A stretch of DNA of 22,907 nt, from positions 1 to 22,907 of the forward strand of contig JAITST010000487.1 of NCBI GenBank assembly GCA_031287585.1, read 5' to 3'. The DNA is from Planctomycetaceae bacterium (GTDB lineage Bacteria; Planctomycetota; Planctomycetia; Pirellulales; Thermoguttaceae). A program made the translations under genes and the position numbers. The notes under the pieces are model-generated. The model had not been told where the DNA came from and ran no database searches. It worked only from the letters and a program-made list of their open reading frames with translations. This document shows positions 15,105 to 22,698 of the stretch, one piece after another; within the stretch, counting starts at the first letter, position 1; each line of letters begins with the position of its first letter.

Positions 15105-16628
15105 TCATTTACTTTTGAACGAATAAGTTAAATTGTTGGTATTTCCTTCAGAAACGAGAATATCTTTTTCACAAAGTAATTTGAAATACCGTCGCACTGT
15201 TGCGGGTGATTTGCCAGTAACTTTTTGTGCTTCGTTAGGTGTAATGCTTCCAAATTGGCGGAGGTATTCGATAATCGGAGTAAGTTTACTAATGTCATCT
15301 TCGCTCAAACTTCGCTCATTTTCAACCAAACTTCGCTCATTTTCGGAACTGTTTTCATATTCAACAGGTTCAAAATTTTCGTGTATTTTGATAGTTGTTA
15401 TTAAATAACTACGTTCATCGTCCGTTTCAAATTCCGGCGGTGCCGAACCATTTAATTTTAACTGACGCAGTATTTTTGTTATACCAGTGGACTTCTTCTC
15501 TGATAAATCTATTTCTTTCAGGAACTCACCAATACGTCGATTTCGATAACGCCGCGCTATCGCTTGACCTGACTTGAACTTTTCCATGTTAATAGATTTT
15601 GCCGGACCGGGATAATTGATTATTTTGATGTTGTCTAAATAAATACGTATCTCAACAGGTTCTGGAATCATATACGACTTATGAAATACAGCATTAACCA
15701 AAGATTCTTCCAACGCTCCAAATGGATAATTGAAGAATCGCTCTGCTTCCGCCCGCTTCTGATGTTTTACGACTTTTTCTGTAATGAGTGTTGATTGAAT
15801 ATAGTGCAGCGCGTCACGTATCTGAGTTTGAATCGGACATTTGAAAATTTTTTCGGTAAAATCATCAGAACCTTCTGCTTCCGGTGAGTTGAACTGAATT
15901 AACTCTATTTGCGCGTCTGGAATGTGTTTTTCGGGATGGTCGGAGAACATTAGCAAACCGATATTACGAATATCAATACCCACATCTGTTTTATTTGCAA
16001 CCTCTAATGCAAGTAACAAGTCTTCTATTGGTTTATTCCTATCCTGAAGTAAAGCACTTTTACTATCCGTAAGAAAATCTTCAATGTATCCTCTGCGAAT
16101 ATCTAATACGCTCGCCTCGCGATTTATGCGGTCATCGAAAGGCACGGTATTGAATTTATCAAATAACTCCGTCAGTTCCTCGTCTTTGGCAACCGTTTTT
16201 ACAGAGAATGGTTTAATCCAGTATTCTTTTTGCTTTACGGTTTTCTTGCCGGAAAACACATCCTTTGGTGCTTTGTAGGGACCGTTAGAACCAGCGGAAC
16301 ACCACAAATAAATAATCTGCTTCCCCTGATATTCTATAATTTCATATTGCGGAATATATCGCGGCTCAATCAGATTACAGTATTGGAAGAGTTCTTTTTG
16401 AATTTTGTCCAGTGCGTTCACACTAACACCGACAGGCGGCAACACTGGATGTCCATACTCTTCATCAATACCGATGACAATATATCCGCCGTTAGTATTG
16501 GTGAAGTCGTTGGCAAAAGCACAGATAGTGTGAATAATATCAGTCGGGGTCCAAGCACGCTTGTATTCTACTCTGTCCTGTTCCACAACACGTTCACCAA
16601 GCAATGTTTCAAGTTTTAGTGGAATCAT
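15105..16628 (-). CDS. AlbA_2 (Schlafen-like) DNA-binding protein with RecG-C-terminal-like ATPase fold
   Basis: 507 residues. The N-terminus (about 8-140) has the AlbA_2 pattern: VEYKRAW, ICAFANDFTNTNGGYIVIGI, then the IPQYEIIEYQGKQIIYL strand. The middle (about 290-410) shows the 'putative DNA helicase RecG C-terminal' or HATPase_c_4 pattern: FNYPFGALEESLVNAVFHKS, VEIRIYLDNIKIINYPGP, and an NRRIGEFLK / KSTGI segment. The C-terminus (about 440-505) is a winged helix (FGSITPNEAQKVTGKSPATV). Family members are mostly transcription regulators. Codons 404-422 or so contain a tandem 7-residue repeat (NERSLVE NERSLSE). The gene appears more A/T-rich than its neighbours, suggesting acquisition. Whether it controls bioB downstream (22 bases) is not shown. 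Confidence 0.9.
   Translation of the reverse strand: MIPLKLETLLGERVVEQDRVEYKRAWTPTDIIHTICAFANDFTNTNGGYIVIGIDEEYGHPVLPPVGVSVNALDKIQKELFQYCNLIEPRYIPQYEIIEYQGKQIIYLWCSAGSNGPYKAPKDVFSGKKTVKQKEYWIKPFSVKTVAKDEELTELFDKFNTVPFDDRINREASVLDIRRGYIEDFLTDSKSALLQDRNKPIEDLLLALEVANKTDVGIDIRNIGLLMFSDHPEKHIPDAQIELIQFNSPEAEGSDDFTEKIFKCPIQTQIRDALHYIQSTLITEKVVKHQKRAEAERFFNYPFGALEESLVNAVFHKSYMIPEPVEIRIYLDNIKIINYPGPAKSINMEKFKSGQAIARRYRNRRIGEFLKEIDLSEKKSTGITKILRQLKLNGSAPPEFETDDERSYLITTIKIHENFEPVEYENSSENERSLVENERSLSEDDISKLTPIIEYLRQFGSITPNEAQKVTGKSPATVRRYFKLLCEKDILVSEGNTNNLTYSFKSK
15307..15344. repeat. In-frame 21-bp tandem duplication
   Basis: AAACTTCGCTCATTTTC occurs at 15307-15323 and again at 15328-15344, a 21-base period. 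It encodes the repeated NERSL peptide in the linker of the AlbA_2 protein, between the ATPase-like part and the winged helix. A degenerate third TTCGCTC precedes it. Being a multiple of three, copy-number change would not break the frame. Confidence 0.75.
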
Positions 16629-16659
16629 ATATCTGTTTTATTCCTATACTATTCGCGGT

Positions 16660-16671
16660 TGCACTTGTGCA
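16660..16671. promoter_or_regulatory. Short palindrome upstream of the AlbA_2 gene
   Basis: TGCACTTGTGCA is an inverted repeat (5-bp arms, 2-base centre), 32-43 bases upstream of the AlbA_2 gene start. It could be an autoregulatory binding site for a winged-helix protein; chance is not excluded. Confidence 0.25.
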
Positions 16672-16713
16672 TCCGAACAAAAAATAAATGTAACAATTCT
16701 GATTTTACTTCCT

Positions 16714-18531
16714 TCACTCCGCATCCATCACCGCTTTTACCAGCCGGTCGTTTTCTTGCGGTGTTCGGATTGCCAACCGTATGTATGGTGCTTCTATTCC
16801 GCTTTTGTTTTGGCAGTTTCTTATTAGAATGTTGTGATTGCGCAACAACCGCTGTGTTAGGTTTTCCGGCGTTTCCGGTAAAAATACTTCGCAGAAAAAG
16901 TAGTTGGCTTGCGACGGCAGAAGTCTTAACTTCTCTGTTGCCGCCAGACGCTGTCCGAAACGTTTTCTTTCCTCTATCAACAGTCCGCACGCTTTTTTGT
17001 ACTCAGATTCGTACTTGCCGATGATTTGCATAAAAAACTCGCCGAACGAATTTATATTCCAGATTGACACGTCTTTGCCCGCGTTTTTCATCCGCTCAAC
17101 GTTTGCCGATGCCGCAACTCCCAATCGCAGTCCCGGCACTCCATACGACTTCGATATGCTCTTAACTACTGTTACGTTCGGATGTTCTTCCAATACTTTC
17201 GTACCGATGAATGTTCGCTGTTCTTCCGCGAAGTCACCAAACGACTCGTCTATTATTAACTCGCGGCGGGCTGTTTGCAACGTTTTTGCCAAACGGGAAA
17301 CGTCGGCAAAGGACAGATAGTGACCAGTCGGGTTGTCCGGGTTTATCAACACGAGCCGGTCAACCGATTCCGTTTCACAAAATTTTACCAACTCCTCGAC
17401 AGTGTAACTAAAACGTGTTCCGTTTGCCGTGAACAGACGCAACTTTTCCGTTGGTGTACGGTTGCCGTATTCCTCGAACGAAGGTCGCACGATACCGGTT
17501 ACGCCTTCGTAGTTTCGTTGTATCGACTGTATCAACTCAGCGGCTCCGTTACCGACTACGATTTGTTCCGGTCGCGTGTCGAACATTTTCGCGGCGAGTA
17601 ACCGGTTCACCGATTGCCCCGACGGGTATTGTGTTAGTAACGTTTCAAATTGCGATTTGATTTCGTCAATCAGACGTTGCGGCGGGAAGAACGGATTGAC
17701 GAGGTAACAATAGTCGGTGAGGAACGGGAACCGCCAGTATCCGCCGTAACGTGAATGGTATGACGCGAGTTCTTCTTCGCCGGTCGCAAAGAGCGTTGCT
17801 GCATTGGCGAGGTCTTGTATGTCGTCGATTTCGTACCATTTTTCTCTGTCGAGCCGTAACGCTTTGAGTGTTGGGCGGTTCGGCATCGGGTTGTCGAGAA
17901 ACGTTAGTATGCGAAGAACTTGCTCGTAGTATTCGTTGTGTCCCATCGCTTTGCAGTACGCTTCAAGGAACGGGATGTAGTGCGATTGCGAAAATTCTTT
18001 CGAGAAACGGTAAACGTTGACCGTTTTGTAGTAGTCGTTCAAACGATTGAAGTCGAACTGCCCTTTCGATATGAATCCGGTGATTTCGTCGTTTTCGTTG
18101 AGAGTGAGAACGGTACCGTCCATCCACGATTGGTACTTCGCAACGACGGCGAGATTCGGACGCTGGTCGGCGAGCAGCCGTGCGATAACGGCATCGTCGA
18201 ATACGAGGTCGGACTCGAACAGTATAGTGTCGTCGTCGAGTAGGACGTTGCGTGCGAGGTAGAGAGAGTAGATGTTGTTGGTTCGGTCGAATATATGGTT
18301 GTCGATGTAGTTGATTTCGAGCCGTCCGAATCGATTGCCGATACGTTTACGCAAGTCTTCACCGCAATAGCCAGTGACAATGGTAACGCGGTCGATGGTG
18401 AGACGTTCAAGTTGTTCGAGCAAACGAATGAGCAAGGGCTTACCGAGCAACTCAACCATACATTTAGTACGGTCAGCAGTAAGTTCCCCTAATCGTTTAC
18501 CCATACCAGCGGCGAGGATTAATGCTTGCAT
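16714..18531 (-). CDS. Nucleotidyltransferase fused to a PLP-dependent aminotransferase
   Basis: 605 residues in two domains. Residues about 1-245 are a sugar/choline-type nucleotidyltransferase: LAAGMGKRLGELTADRTKCM (nucleotide loop), GKPLL, FDRTNNIYSLYLARN and FESDLVFD resemble LicC/PntC-type cytidylyltransferases. Residues about 255-605 are a fold-type I class I/II aminotransferase like histidinol-phosphate aminotransferase: VVGNGAAELIQ, NPDNPTGHYL, IIDESFGDF, and the PLP lysine Lys461 in SISKSYGVPGLRLG. Fusion of a cytidylyltransferase with an aminotransferase is known from phosphonate assembly (PntC with an aminoethylphosphonate transaminase), so aminoethylphosphonate or another phospho-amine is a possible substrate; no PEP mutase gene is present here to confirm it. 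Starts at an ATG without a clear Shine-Dalgarno, after a well-formed promoter. Confidence 0.92.
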   Translation of the reverse strand: MQALILAAGMGKRLGELTADRTKCMVELLGKPLLIRLLEQLERLTIDRVTIVTGYCGEDLRKRIGNRFGRLEINYIDNHIFDRTNNIYSLYLARNVLLDDDTILFESDLVFDDAVIARLLADQRPNLAVVAKYQSWMDGTVLTLNENDEITGFISKGQFDFNRLNDYYKTVNVYRFSKEFSQSHYIPFLEAYCKAMGHNEYYEQVLRILTFLDNPMPNRPTLKALRLDREKWYEIDDIQDLANAATLFATGEEELASYHSRYGGYWRFPFLTDYCYLVNPFFPPQRLIDEIKSQFETLLTQYPSGQSVNRLLAAKMFDTRPEQIVVGNGAAELIQSIQRNYEGVTGIVRPSFEEYGNRTPTEKLRLFTANGTRFSYTVEELVKFCETESVDRLVLINPDNPTGHYLSFADVSRLAKTLQTARRELIIDESFGDFAEEQRTFIGTKVLEEHPNVTVVKSISKSYGVPGLRLGVAASANVERMKNAGKDVSIWNINSFGEFFMQIIGKYESEYKKACGLLIEERKRFGQRLAATEKLRLLPSQANYFFCEVFLPETPENLTQRLLRNHNILIRNCQNKSGIEAPYIRLAIRTPQENDRLVKAVMDAE

Positions 18532-18624
18532 TTTGTTATGTGTGGTCGAATTAAAAAGGGGTTATTGTTGGTGATTTGTTTCAAGCATAATTGTTTCAAT
18601 GTTTGTATAAATTTCAATCGTGAC

Positions 18625-18653
18625 AGTATATCACGGCAAGGTCGGTTCGTCAA
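18625..18653 (-). promoter_or_regulatory. Strong predicted sigma70 promoter of the fusion gene
   Basis: On the minus strand TTGACG (plus 18648-18653) is followed after exactly 17 bases by TATACT (plus 18625-18630), close to consensus. The leader to the ATG at 18531 would be about 87 bases. Both boxes are covered by inverted repeats: CGTGA...TCACG at 18619-18635 over the -10, and the 18644-18674 repeat over the -35. Confidence 0.65.
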
Positions 18654-18674
18654 ATAACTAATGATTGACGAACC
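18644..18674. terminator. 10-bp perfect inverted repeat between phosphorylase and fusion gene
   Basis: GGTTCGTCAA (18644-18653) and TTGACGAACC (18665-18674) flank an 11-base loop, 24 bases after the phosphorylase stop codon. As a hairpin it could terminate that gene, though no U-run follows. Its left arm contains the -35 box of the fusion-gene promoter, so it could instead be an operator. Confidence 0.45.
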
Positions 18675-18697
18675 TGTTTACACGTTTGGTTTTCTCA

Positions 18698-19435
18698 TTA
18701 TTGTTTAATCATCTCTTCGATTTTTTTGGCTAGTTTATCTGTCGCTATTAGTGCGTGTTCTTTTAGTTTGTATAATTCTAGTGCCAGTTTTGGTTTGCGG
18801 AATAGTGAGCCAACTAATGTCCCCAACATTTTTGACGTGCTGTTATCGGTATCCACTATGCGAGTTACCTCTTCCGACATATCTTCATCTACCTCGTCAA
18901 AGACTATTCTTATTACCGCCAACGGGATTCCCTTTTCGTTACAATACTCCACCACAGCGTATGATTCCATATCAACTATTTCGGCACCGAAATTCTGGTT
19001 CAACTCGTGTTTGTCGTTTGCGGTGCGTACTATCTCGTCGCTTGTCAACAATGTCATACTTGTTGGCTGTTCGTTAAACTTATTCCTGATTTCTATTGTT
19101 TTACCATCGTTTTTTAGTACGAAACGTTGTGGAACTATTATAGCGTTACGGCTGCACGCTTTCGACAGACTGCCGGAGTAACCCGCAAGGATTATTTTTT
19201 CGGGTCGGAAATTTTCGTACAACACGTTTGCGGCTTCGGCGGCGTTTGCTCTGCCGATTCCTGATTCTACTACCGCAATCCCGCATCCGGCGAACGAACC
19301 GTAATGAAAACGAAATTTCTTACCTTTTATGGTGCGGCGATTAGACATCTTGTCAACAACGCCGTTTGCTTCCGTCGGCATAGCGAAGATCAGACCAATT
19401 TCGGTGTGCGGCAGCGGGGCTAGTGATATTTGCAT
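18698..19435 (-). CDS. Nucleoside phosphorylase / nucleosidase family protein
   Basis: 245 residues, PNP_UDP_1 superfamily. Visible blocks: EIGLIFAMPTEANGVVDKM, VVESGIGRANAAEAANVL (the SGxGxxNA motif), EKIILAGYSGSL, AIIVPQRFV, and FGAEIVDMESYAVVEYC near residue 150, which carries the nucleoside-binding Met-Glu. The purine-site Asp is expected in RIVFDEVDEDM. The family includes MTA/SAH nucleosidase, purine phosphorylases and the HpnG-like enzymes of hopanoid synthesis; HpnG-like proteins look plausible, but the neighbours give no hopanoid genes to confirm. No signal peptide, so cytoplasmic. It follows cstA after a terminator and is probably transcribed separately. Confidence 0.85.
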   Translation of the reverse strand: MQISLAPLPHTEIGLIFAMPTEANGVVDKMSNRRTIKGKKFRFHYGSFAGCGIAVVESGIGRANAAEAANVLYENFRPEKIILAGYSGSLSKACSRNAIIVPQRFVLKNDGKTIEIRNKFNEQPTSMTLLTSDEIVRTANDKHELNQNFGAEIVDMESYAVVEYCNEKGIPLAVIRIVFDEVDEDMSEEVTRIVDTDNSTSKMLGTLVGSLFRKPKLALELYKLKEHALIATDKLAKKIEEMIKQ

Positions 19436-19502
19436 AATTGTTTTTTTTGTAACAGGTCACGGACATAGTAAGATTAATCACGGAAACACGAAAATAAACG
19501 TA

Positions 19503-19534
19503 ACCGTTCACGGATATTTTTCTCCGCGAACGGT
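19503..19534 (-). terminator. Terminator of cstA
   Basis: ACCGTTCACGGA (19503-19514) pairs with TCCGCGAACGGT (19523-19534) over 12 positions with one G-T pair and an 8-base loop. On the minus strand the stem starts at the last base of the cstA stop codon. No continuous U-run follows, but position and stem strength fit a terminator. Confidence 0.6.
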
Positions 19535-21360
19535 CACTCTTCCACCAGTGCGAGGACTTCATCACCGTTGGCATCGGTTACGGTTCCTTTTATTCCCAAA
19601 AGTTCTTTCCAACGGATGAAGGCACCGATGAATATTATGACCATCAATATCATCACGAGTAATCCCAATGCCGCAAGCACATACTCTCCTTTCGGAATAT
19701 AGGTACCGAAAATCTGTATCGTTCCCGCCCACATCGTTACAACCGCCATAAAAATACCGGGAATAATTGTAATCCACGCATAACGGGCTTTGCCCATACG
19801 GATAATCATACTCGTTGCAATAATCAATGCGCACGAAGCCAAAAGTTGGTTACTCATTCCGAATAAAGGCCAGATGGCGGAAATGTTACCGGTGTATTCC
19901 AGATATCCCCACGCGCCAGTGAAAAGAATACTCGTAATGAAAATGCCGCCCCACCAACGGTCATCGCGGAATTTCGGAATCACTTTGCCAAACATTTCTT
20001 GTAGGAAAAACCGTCCGACACGTGTTCCGGCATCCACCGCCGTTAAAATAAATACCGCTTCAAACATAATCGCAAAGTGATACCAATACGACATCAAACC
20101 GGTGAAAAGCGGAATCTGGGAAAAGATGTGCGCCATACCGACAGCCAACGAAACCGCTCCGCCCGGACGCGATTGAATGTCTTCCTGAACTTGCGCCGCA
20201 AGCGACGTTAATTCCACAACCGGCATATTGAGTTTCGCAAACGCTTCCGCTGAAGCGTTGATAGCAAAATAATCCGCAGGAACCAAAACGCAAGCGGCAA
20301 TCAGTGCCATTATCGCAACGAATCCTTCGGTCAACATCGCTCCGTAACCGACGAAAACAATTTCACTTTCACTTGAAATCATTTTCGGTGTCGTTCCCGA
20401 CGCGATGATTGCGTGAAATCCGCTAACGGCTCCGCAAGCAATCGTGATAAAAATGAACGGCAACACGGGACCGCCGATGATAGGTCCGCCGCCGTGTATG
20501 AAATCTGTTACTGGTGCCATTTGAAGTGTTGGACGTACAAAAACAATTCCGAGTGCTAACGCGGCAATGGTGCCGATTTTCAAAAACGTTGACAAGTAAT
20601 CACGCGGACAAAGCAAGAGCCAAATCGGTAACAGAGACGCAATCAAACCGTAAACGGGAACAATCACGGCAAGTGTCGGACGGTCAAGGTCAAACCAAAC
20701 CCGTAAAGCAGGCATCGCGGCAACGTAAGGTCCGACGAGAATTGCGGCAAACAAAAGGACAACTCCGATGGCACTGGCTGTTTTGACACGATGCGGATAC
20801 CGGTAAAGATAGACACCCATTATCATAGCGATTGGAATTGTCGCAAAGACGGTAAAAGTTCCCCAGGGGCTGTCGTGCATTGCGTTGACAACGGCTATCG
20901 AAAGACCGGCTAACGAAAGAATGAGGATAAACAGGATGGCGACAGAAGCAACGTGACCGGTAAATTCACCGATTTCCTTTGAAGCGATGGTTGCTAAACT
21001 TCGTCCCTTGTGCCGAATGGACGCGAAGAGAATCACCATATCGTGAACACTGCCTCCGAGAACGCAACCGATGAGAATCCACAAAGCACCGGGCAGGAAA
21101 CCGAATTGAGCGGCTAAAACGGGACCGAGCAGCGGACCTGCGGCGGCAATCGCGGCGAAATGATGTCCGAAGAGGACGTACTTATCTGTAACGACATAAT
21201 CTTGTCCGTCGGCAAAACGAATCGCAGGTGTGGGACGTTTAGCGTCTATTCCCAAAACTTTGGTTGCTATCCAAAGACCGTAAAACCGGTACGCCAAAGC
21301 AAAAACACACAGGGCAACAAAAATCAACGTCAGTGCGTTGGTACCTTGTAGCCATTCCAT
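19534..21360 (-). CDS. cstA: Carbon starvation protein A, peptide/pyruvate transporter family
   Basis: 608 residues with many membrane helices throughout. Family features: LAYRFYGLWIATKVLGID near the N-terminus, TPAIRFADGQDYVVTDKYVL, then FGHHFAAIAAAGPLLGPVLA, and GVSVHDM-like GGSVHDMVILFASIRHKGRS. Later helices include FHAIIASGTTPKMISSESE, a conserved CstA segment. CstA-type proteins import peptides or pyruvate and are induced under carbon limitation in E. coli; the local substrate is not known. The start at 21360 has GAGAGG about 8-13 bases upstream, and a consensus-like promoter lies about 95 bases upstream. Single-gene transcription unit with a hairpin at its end. Confidence 0.95.
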   Translation of the reverse strand: MEWLQGTNALTLIFVALCVFALAYRFYGLWIATKVLGIDAKRPTPAIRFADGQDYVVTDKYVLFGHHFAAIAAAGPLLGPVLAAQFGFLPGALWILIGCVLGGSVHDMVILFASIRHKGRSLATIASKEIGEFTGHVASVAILFILILSLAGLSIAVVNAMHDSPWGTFTVFATIPIAMIMGVYLYRYPHRVKTASAIGVVLLFAAILVGPYVAAMPALRVWFDLDRPTLAVIVPVYGLIASLLPIWLLLCPRDYLSTFLKIGTIAALALGIVFVRPTLQMAPVTDFIHGGGPIIGGPVLPFIFITIACGAVSGFHAIIASGTTPKMISSESEIVFVGYGAMLTEGFVAIMALIAACVLVPADYFAINASAEAFAKLNMPVVELTSLAAQVQEDIQSRPGGAVSLAVGMAHIFSQIPLFTGLMSYWYHFAIMFEAVFILTAVDAGTRVGRFFLQEMFGKVIPKFRDDRWWGGIFITSILFTGAWGYLEYTGNISAIWPLFGMSNQLLASCALIIATSMIIRMGKARYAWITIIPGIFMAVVTMWAGTIQIFGTYIPKGEYVLAALGLLVMILMVIIFIGAFIRWKELLGIKGTVTDANGDEVLALVEE

Positions 21361-21454
21361 AATGAAACCTCTCTCTGGATTGAATTTTTATGTTTATCTT
21401 GAAATTTATTGCTCGGTACATCCTCACCAATCTTACATTTATGATTGTAACATA

Positions 21455-21483
21455 ATTATATCAACTCGCAATGGATGTGTAAA
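21455..21483 (-). promoter_or_regulatory. Predicted sigma70-type promoter of cstA
   Basis: On the minus strand TTTACA (plus 21478-21483) is followed after 17 bases by TATAAT (plus 21455-21460), near consensus. The leader to the ATG at 21360 would be about 88 bases. Confidence 0.65.
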
Positions 21484-21674
21484 AATAAGTTGGGGAATTT
21501 ACTTTCGATTAAATGTAATAATTAGGTCGTGTCCCAGAATTATTGATGTGATGGTCAATATCGCTGAAATTTCGCACTCCATGACATTCACCCATAAATT
21601 CCGCACACAACCTAATAATTAACCACGAGGTTACGTTCTAAAATTGATGACACTACACCTACCTTCTGAAAAAT
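21484..21674. other. Gene-free part of the divergent intergenic region
   Basis: The gap between cstA and the ABC gene is 452 bases. This central part is A/T-rich and has no convincing gene on either strand; a 94-codon frame across it has no family pattern and overlaps the cstA promoter. No repeats stand out. Confidence 0.5.
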
Positions 21675-21703
21675 TTGCCTAACTCAAGCGAGTTTGGTAG
21701 AAT
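21675..21703 (+). promoter_or_regulatory. Predicted promoter of the ABC ATPase gene
   Basis: TTGCCT (21675-21680), 17 bases, TAGAAT (21698-21703). The spacer contains the inverted repeat AACTC-AAGC-GAGTT, a possible small operator. The leader to 21813 is about 100 bases. Confidence 0.45.
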
Positions 21704-21760
21704 GTGGGGAAAGTTATCGTCTTTTTTGAAATTTTATCAACTTTTCAGATGATGAAAAAG

Positions 21761-21789
21761 TCTAAATCAAAAAAATTTTTATATTTAGA
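21761..21789. promoter_or_regulatory. Inverted repeat in the ABC gene leader
   Basis: TCTAAAT (21761-21767) and ATTTAGA (21783-21789) are exact inverted repeats around an A/T-only-like centre (mostly A then T). It ends 23 bases before the ATG. It could be a binding site for a metal-responsive regulator, or a chance A/T-rich palindrome. Confidence 0.3.
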
Positions 21790-21812
21790 ATGGGTTGTTA
21801 GAAGTTACCTGT

Positions 21813-22541
21813 ATGTCAAACATCATTGAATTTAACGACGTGTCGTTCGCTTACGATTTGTTACCAGTTTTGGAATCGGTTACGTTTGGCATTGCGACTG
21901 GCGATTTTGTTTCGGTTATTGGACCGAATGGCGGCGGTAAGACTACCTTGTTACGGCTTATGTTGGGGCTTTTACGTCCTGATAGCGGGCAAGTTTTGCT
22001 GTTCGGCGAAGAGCCGTCGCGGAATCGTGACGCAATTGGTTATACGCCGCAGTTTTTGCAGGTCGATTTGAGTTTTCCATTGACGGTCGGTGACGTTGTG
22101 TTGATGGGGCGGTTGCGGCGTTATCGGTTTTGGGTTACGCGGCAGGATAGGCAGTATGCGGAGGCGGCATTGGAAACTGTCCGGCTTGCGGACTTGCGTG
22201 ATAAACCGTTTCGGCAACTTTCGGGCGGGCAACGTCAACGGGTTTTGATAGCGAGGGCGTTGTGTAGCGCCCCGAAGATATTGTTGCTGGACGAGCCAAC
22301 GAATAACATCGACCCAACCGCCGAAGAAATGTTGTTCGACATACTGACGGAACTGAACAAGCGGCTGACGGTAGTGCTGGTATCGCACGATGTTGGCGTG
22401 GTTTCGCAGTATGTCCGCAATGTGGTATGCGTAAACCGCAGAGTGAGTATGCACCCGACGGCAAGTCTCAACGGCAATATGATAAGCGACATATACGGGC
22501 GGCATAACGTAAATGCGGTGTTGCACGAGCCGTGCTGTTGA
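21813..22541 (+). CDS. ABC transporter ATPase, zinc/manganese (ZnuC-like) type
   Basis: 242 residues. Walker A GPNGGGKT (37-44), Q-loop Gln80 in IGYTPQ, signature LSGGQRQR (136-143), Walker B LLLDEP (Asp160/Glu161) and the switch His192 in LVSHD are all intact. The overall sequence, including FPLTVGDVVLMGR before the helical region, fits the metal-chelate / zinc-manganese ABC-3 importer group. The ATG at 21813 matches the family N-terminus; an in-frame TTG at 21795 would add six residues. The last residues contain two cysteines (HEPCC). No permease or binding-protein gene follows; a terminator does, so its partner must be encoded elsewhere, or upstream transcription is organised differently. 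Function in metal uptake is inference. Confidence 0.92.
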   Translation: MSNIIEFNDVSFAYDLLPVLESVTFGIATGDFVSVIGPNGGGKTTLLRLMLGLLRPDSGQVLLFGEEPSRNRDAIGYTPQFLQVDLSFPLTVGDVVLMGRLRRYRFWVTRQDRQYAEAALETVRLADLRDKPFRQLSGGQRQRVLIARALCSAPKILLLDEPTNNIDPTAEEMLFDILTELNKRLTVVLVSHDVGVVSQYVRNVVCVNRRVSMHPTASLNGNMISDIYGRHNVNAVLHEPCC

Positions 22542-22546
22542 GTTTG

Positions 22547-22573
22547 AAAATGGTGGCAGAAGACCATTTTTTG
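22547..22573 (+). terminator. Rho-independent terminator of the ABC gene
   Basis: AAAATGGT (22547-22554) and ACCATTTT (22563-22570) pair perfectly around an 8-base loop, and the T-run continues to 22572. It begins 6 bases after the ABC stop codon. Confidence 0.75.
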
Positions 22574-22698
22574 TGTTAAAACATTAATCATCGTCGAAAG
22601 TATATCTAGCATAATACTGCATAAACTGCTAAAATACTCGTCATCGCTCGCGTTTCCCGTTGTTTTGTTTCTAATAGCATACACATTATTTTACAACA

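Noticed and set aside
21338..21622. Plus-strand frame of 94 codons in the cstA upstream region
   Set aside because: It overlaps the cstA start and promoter and has no recognisable protein pattern.
21972..22526. Minus-strand frame of 184 codons opposite the ABC gene
   Set aside because: Antisense shadow of the ABC ATPase, with no family pattern.
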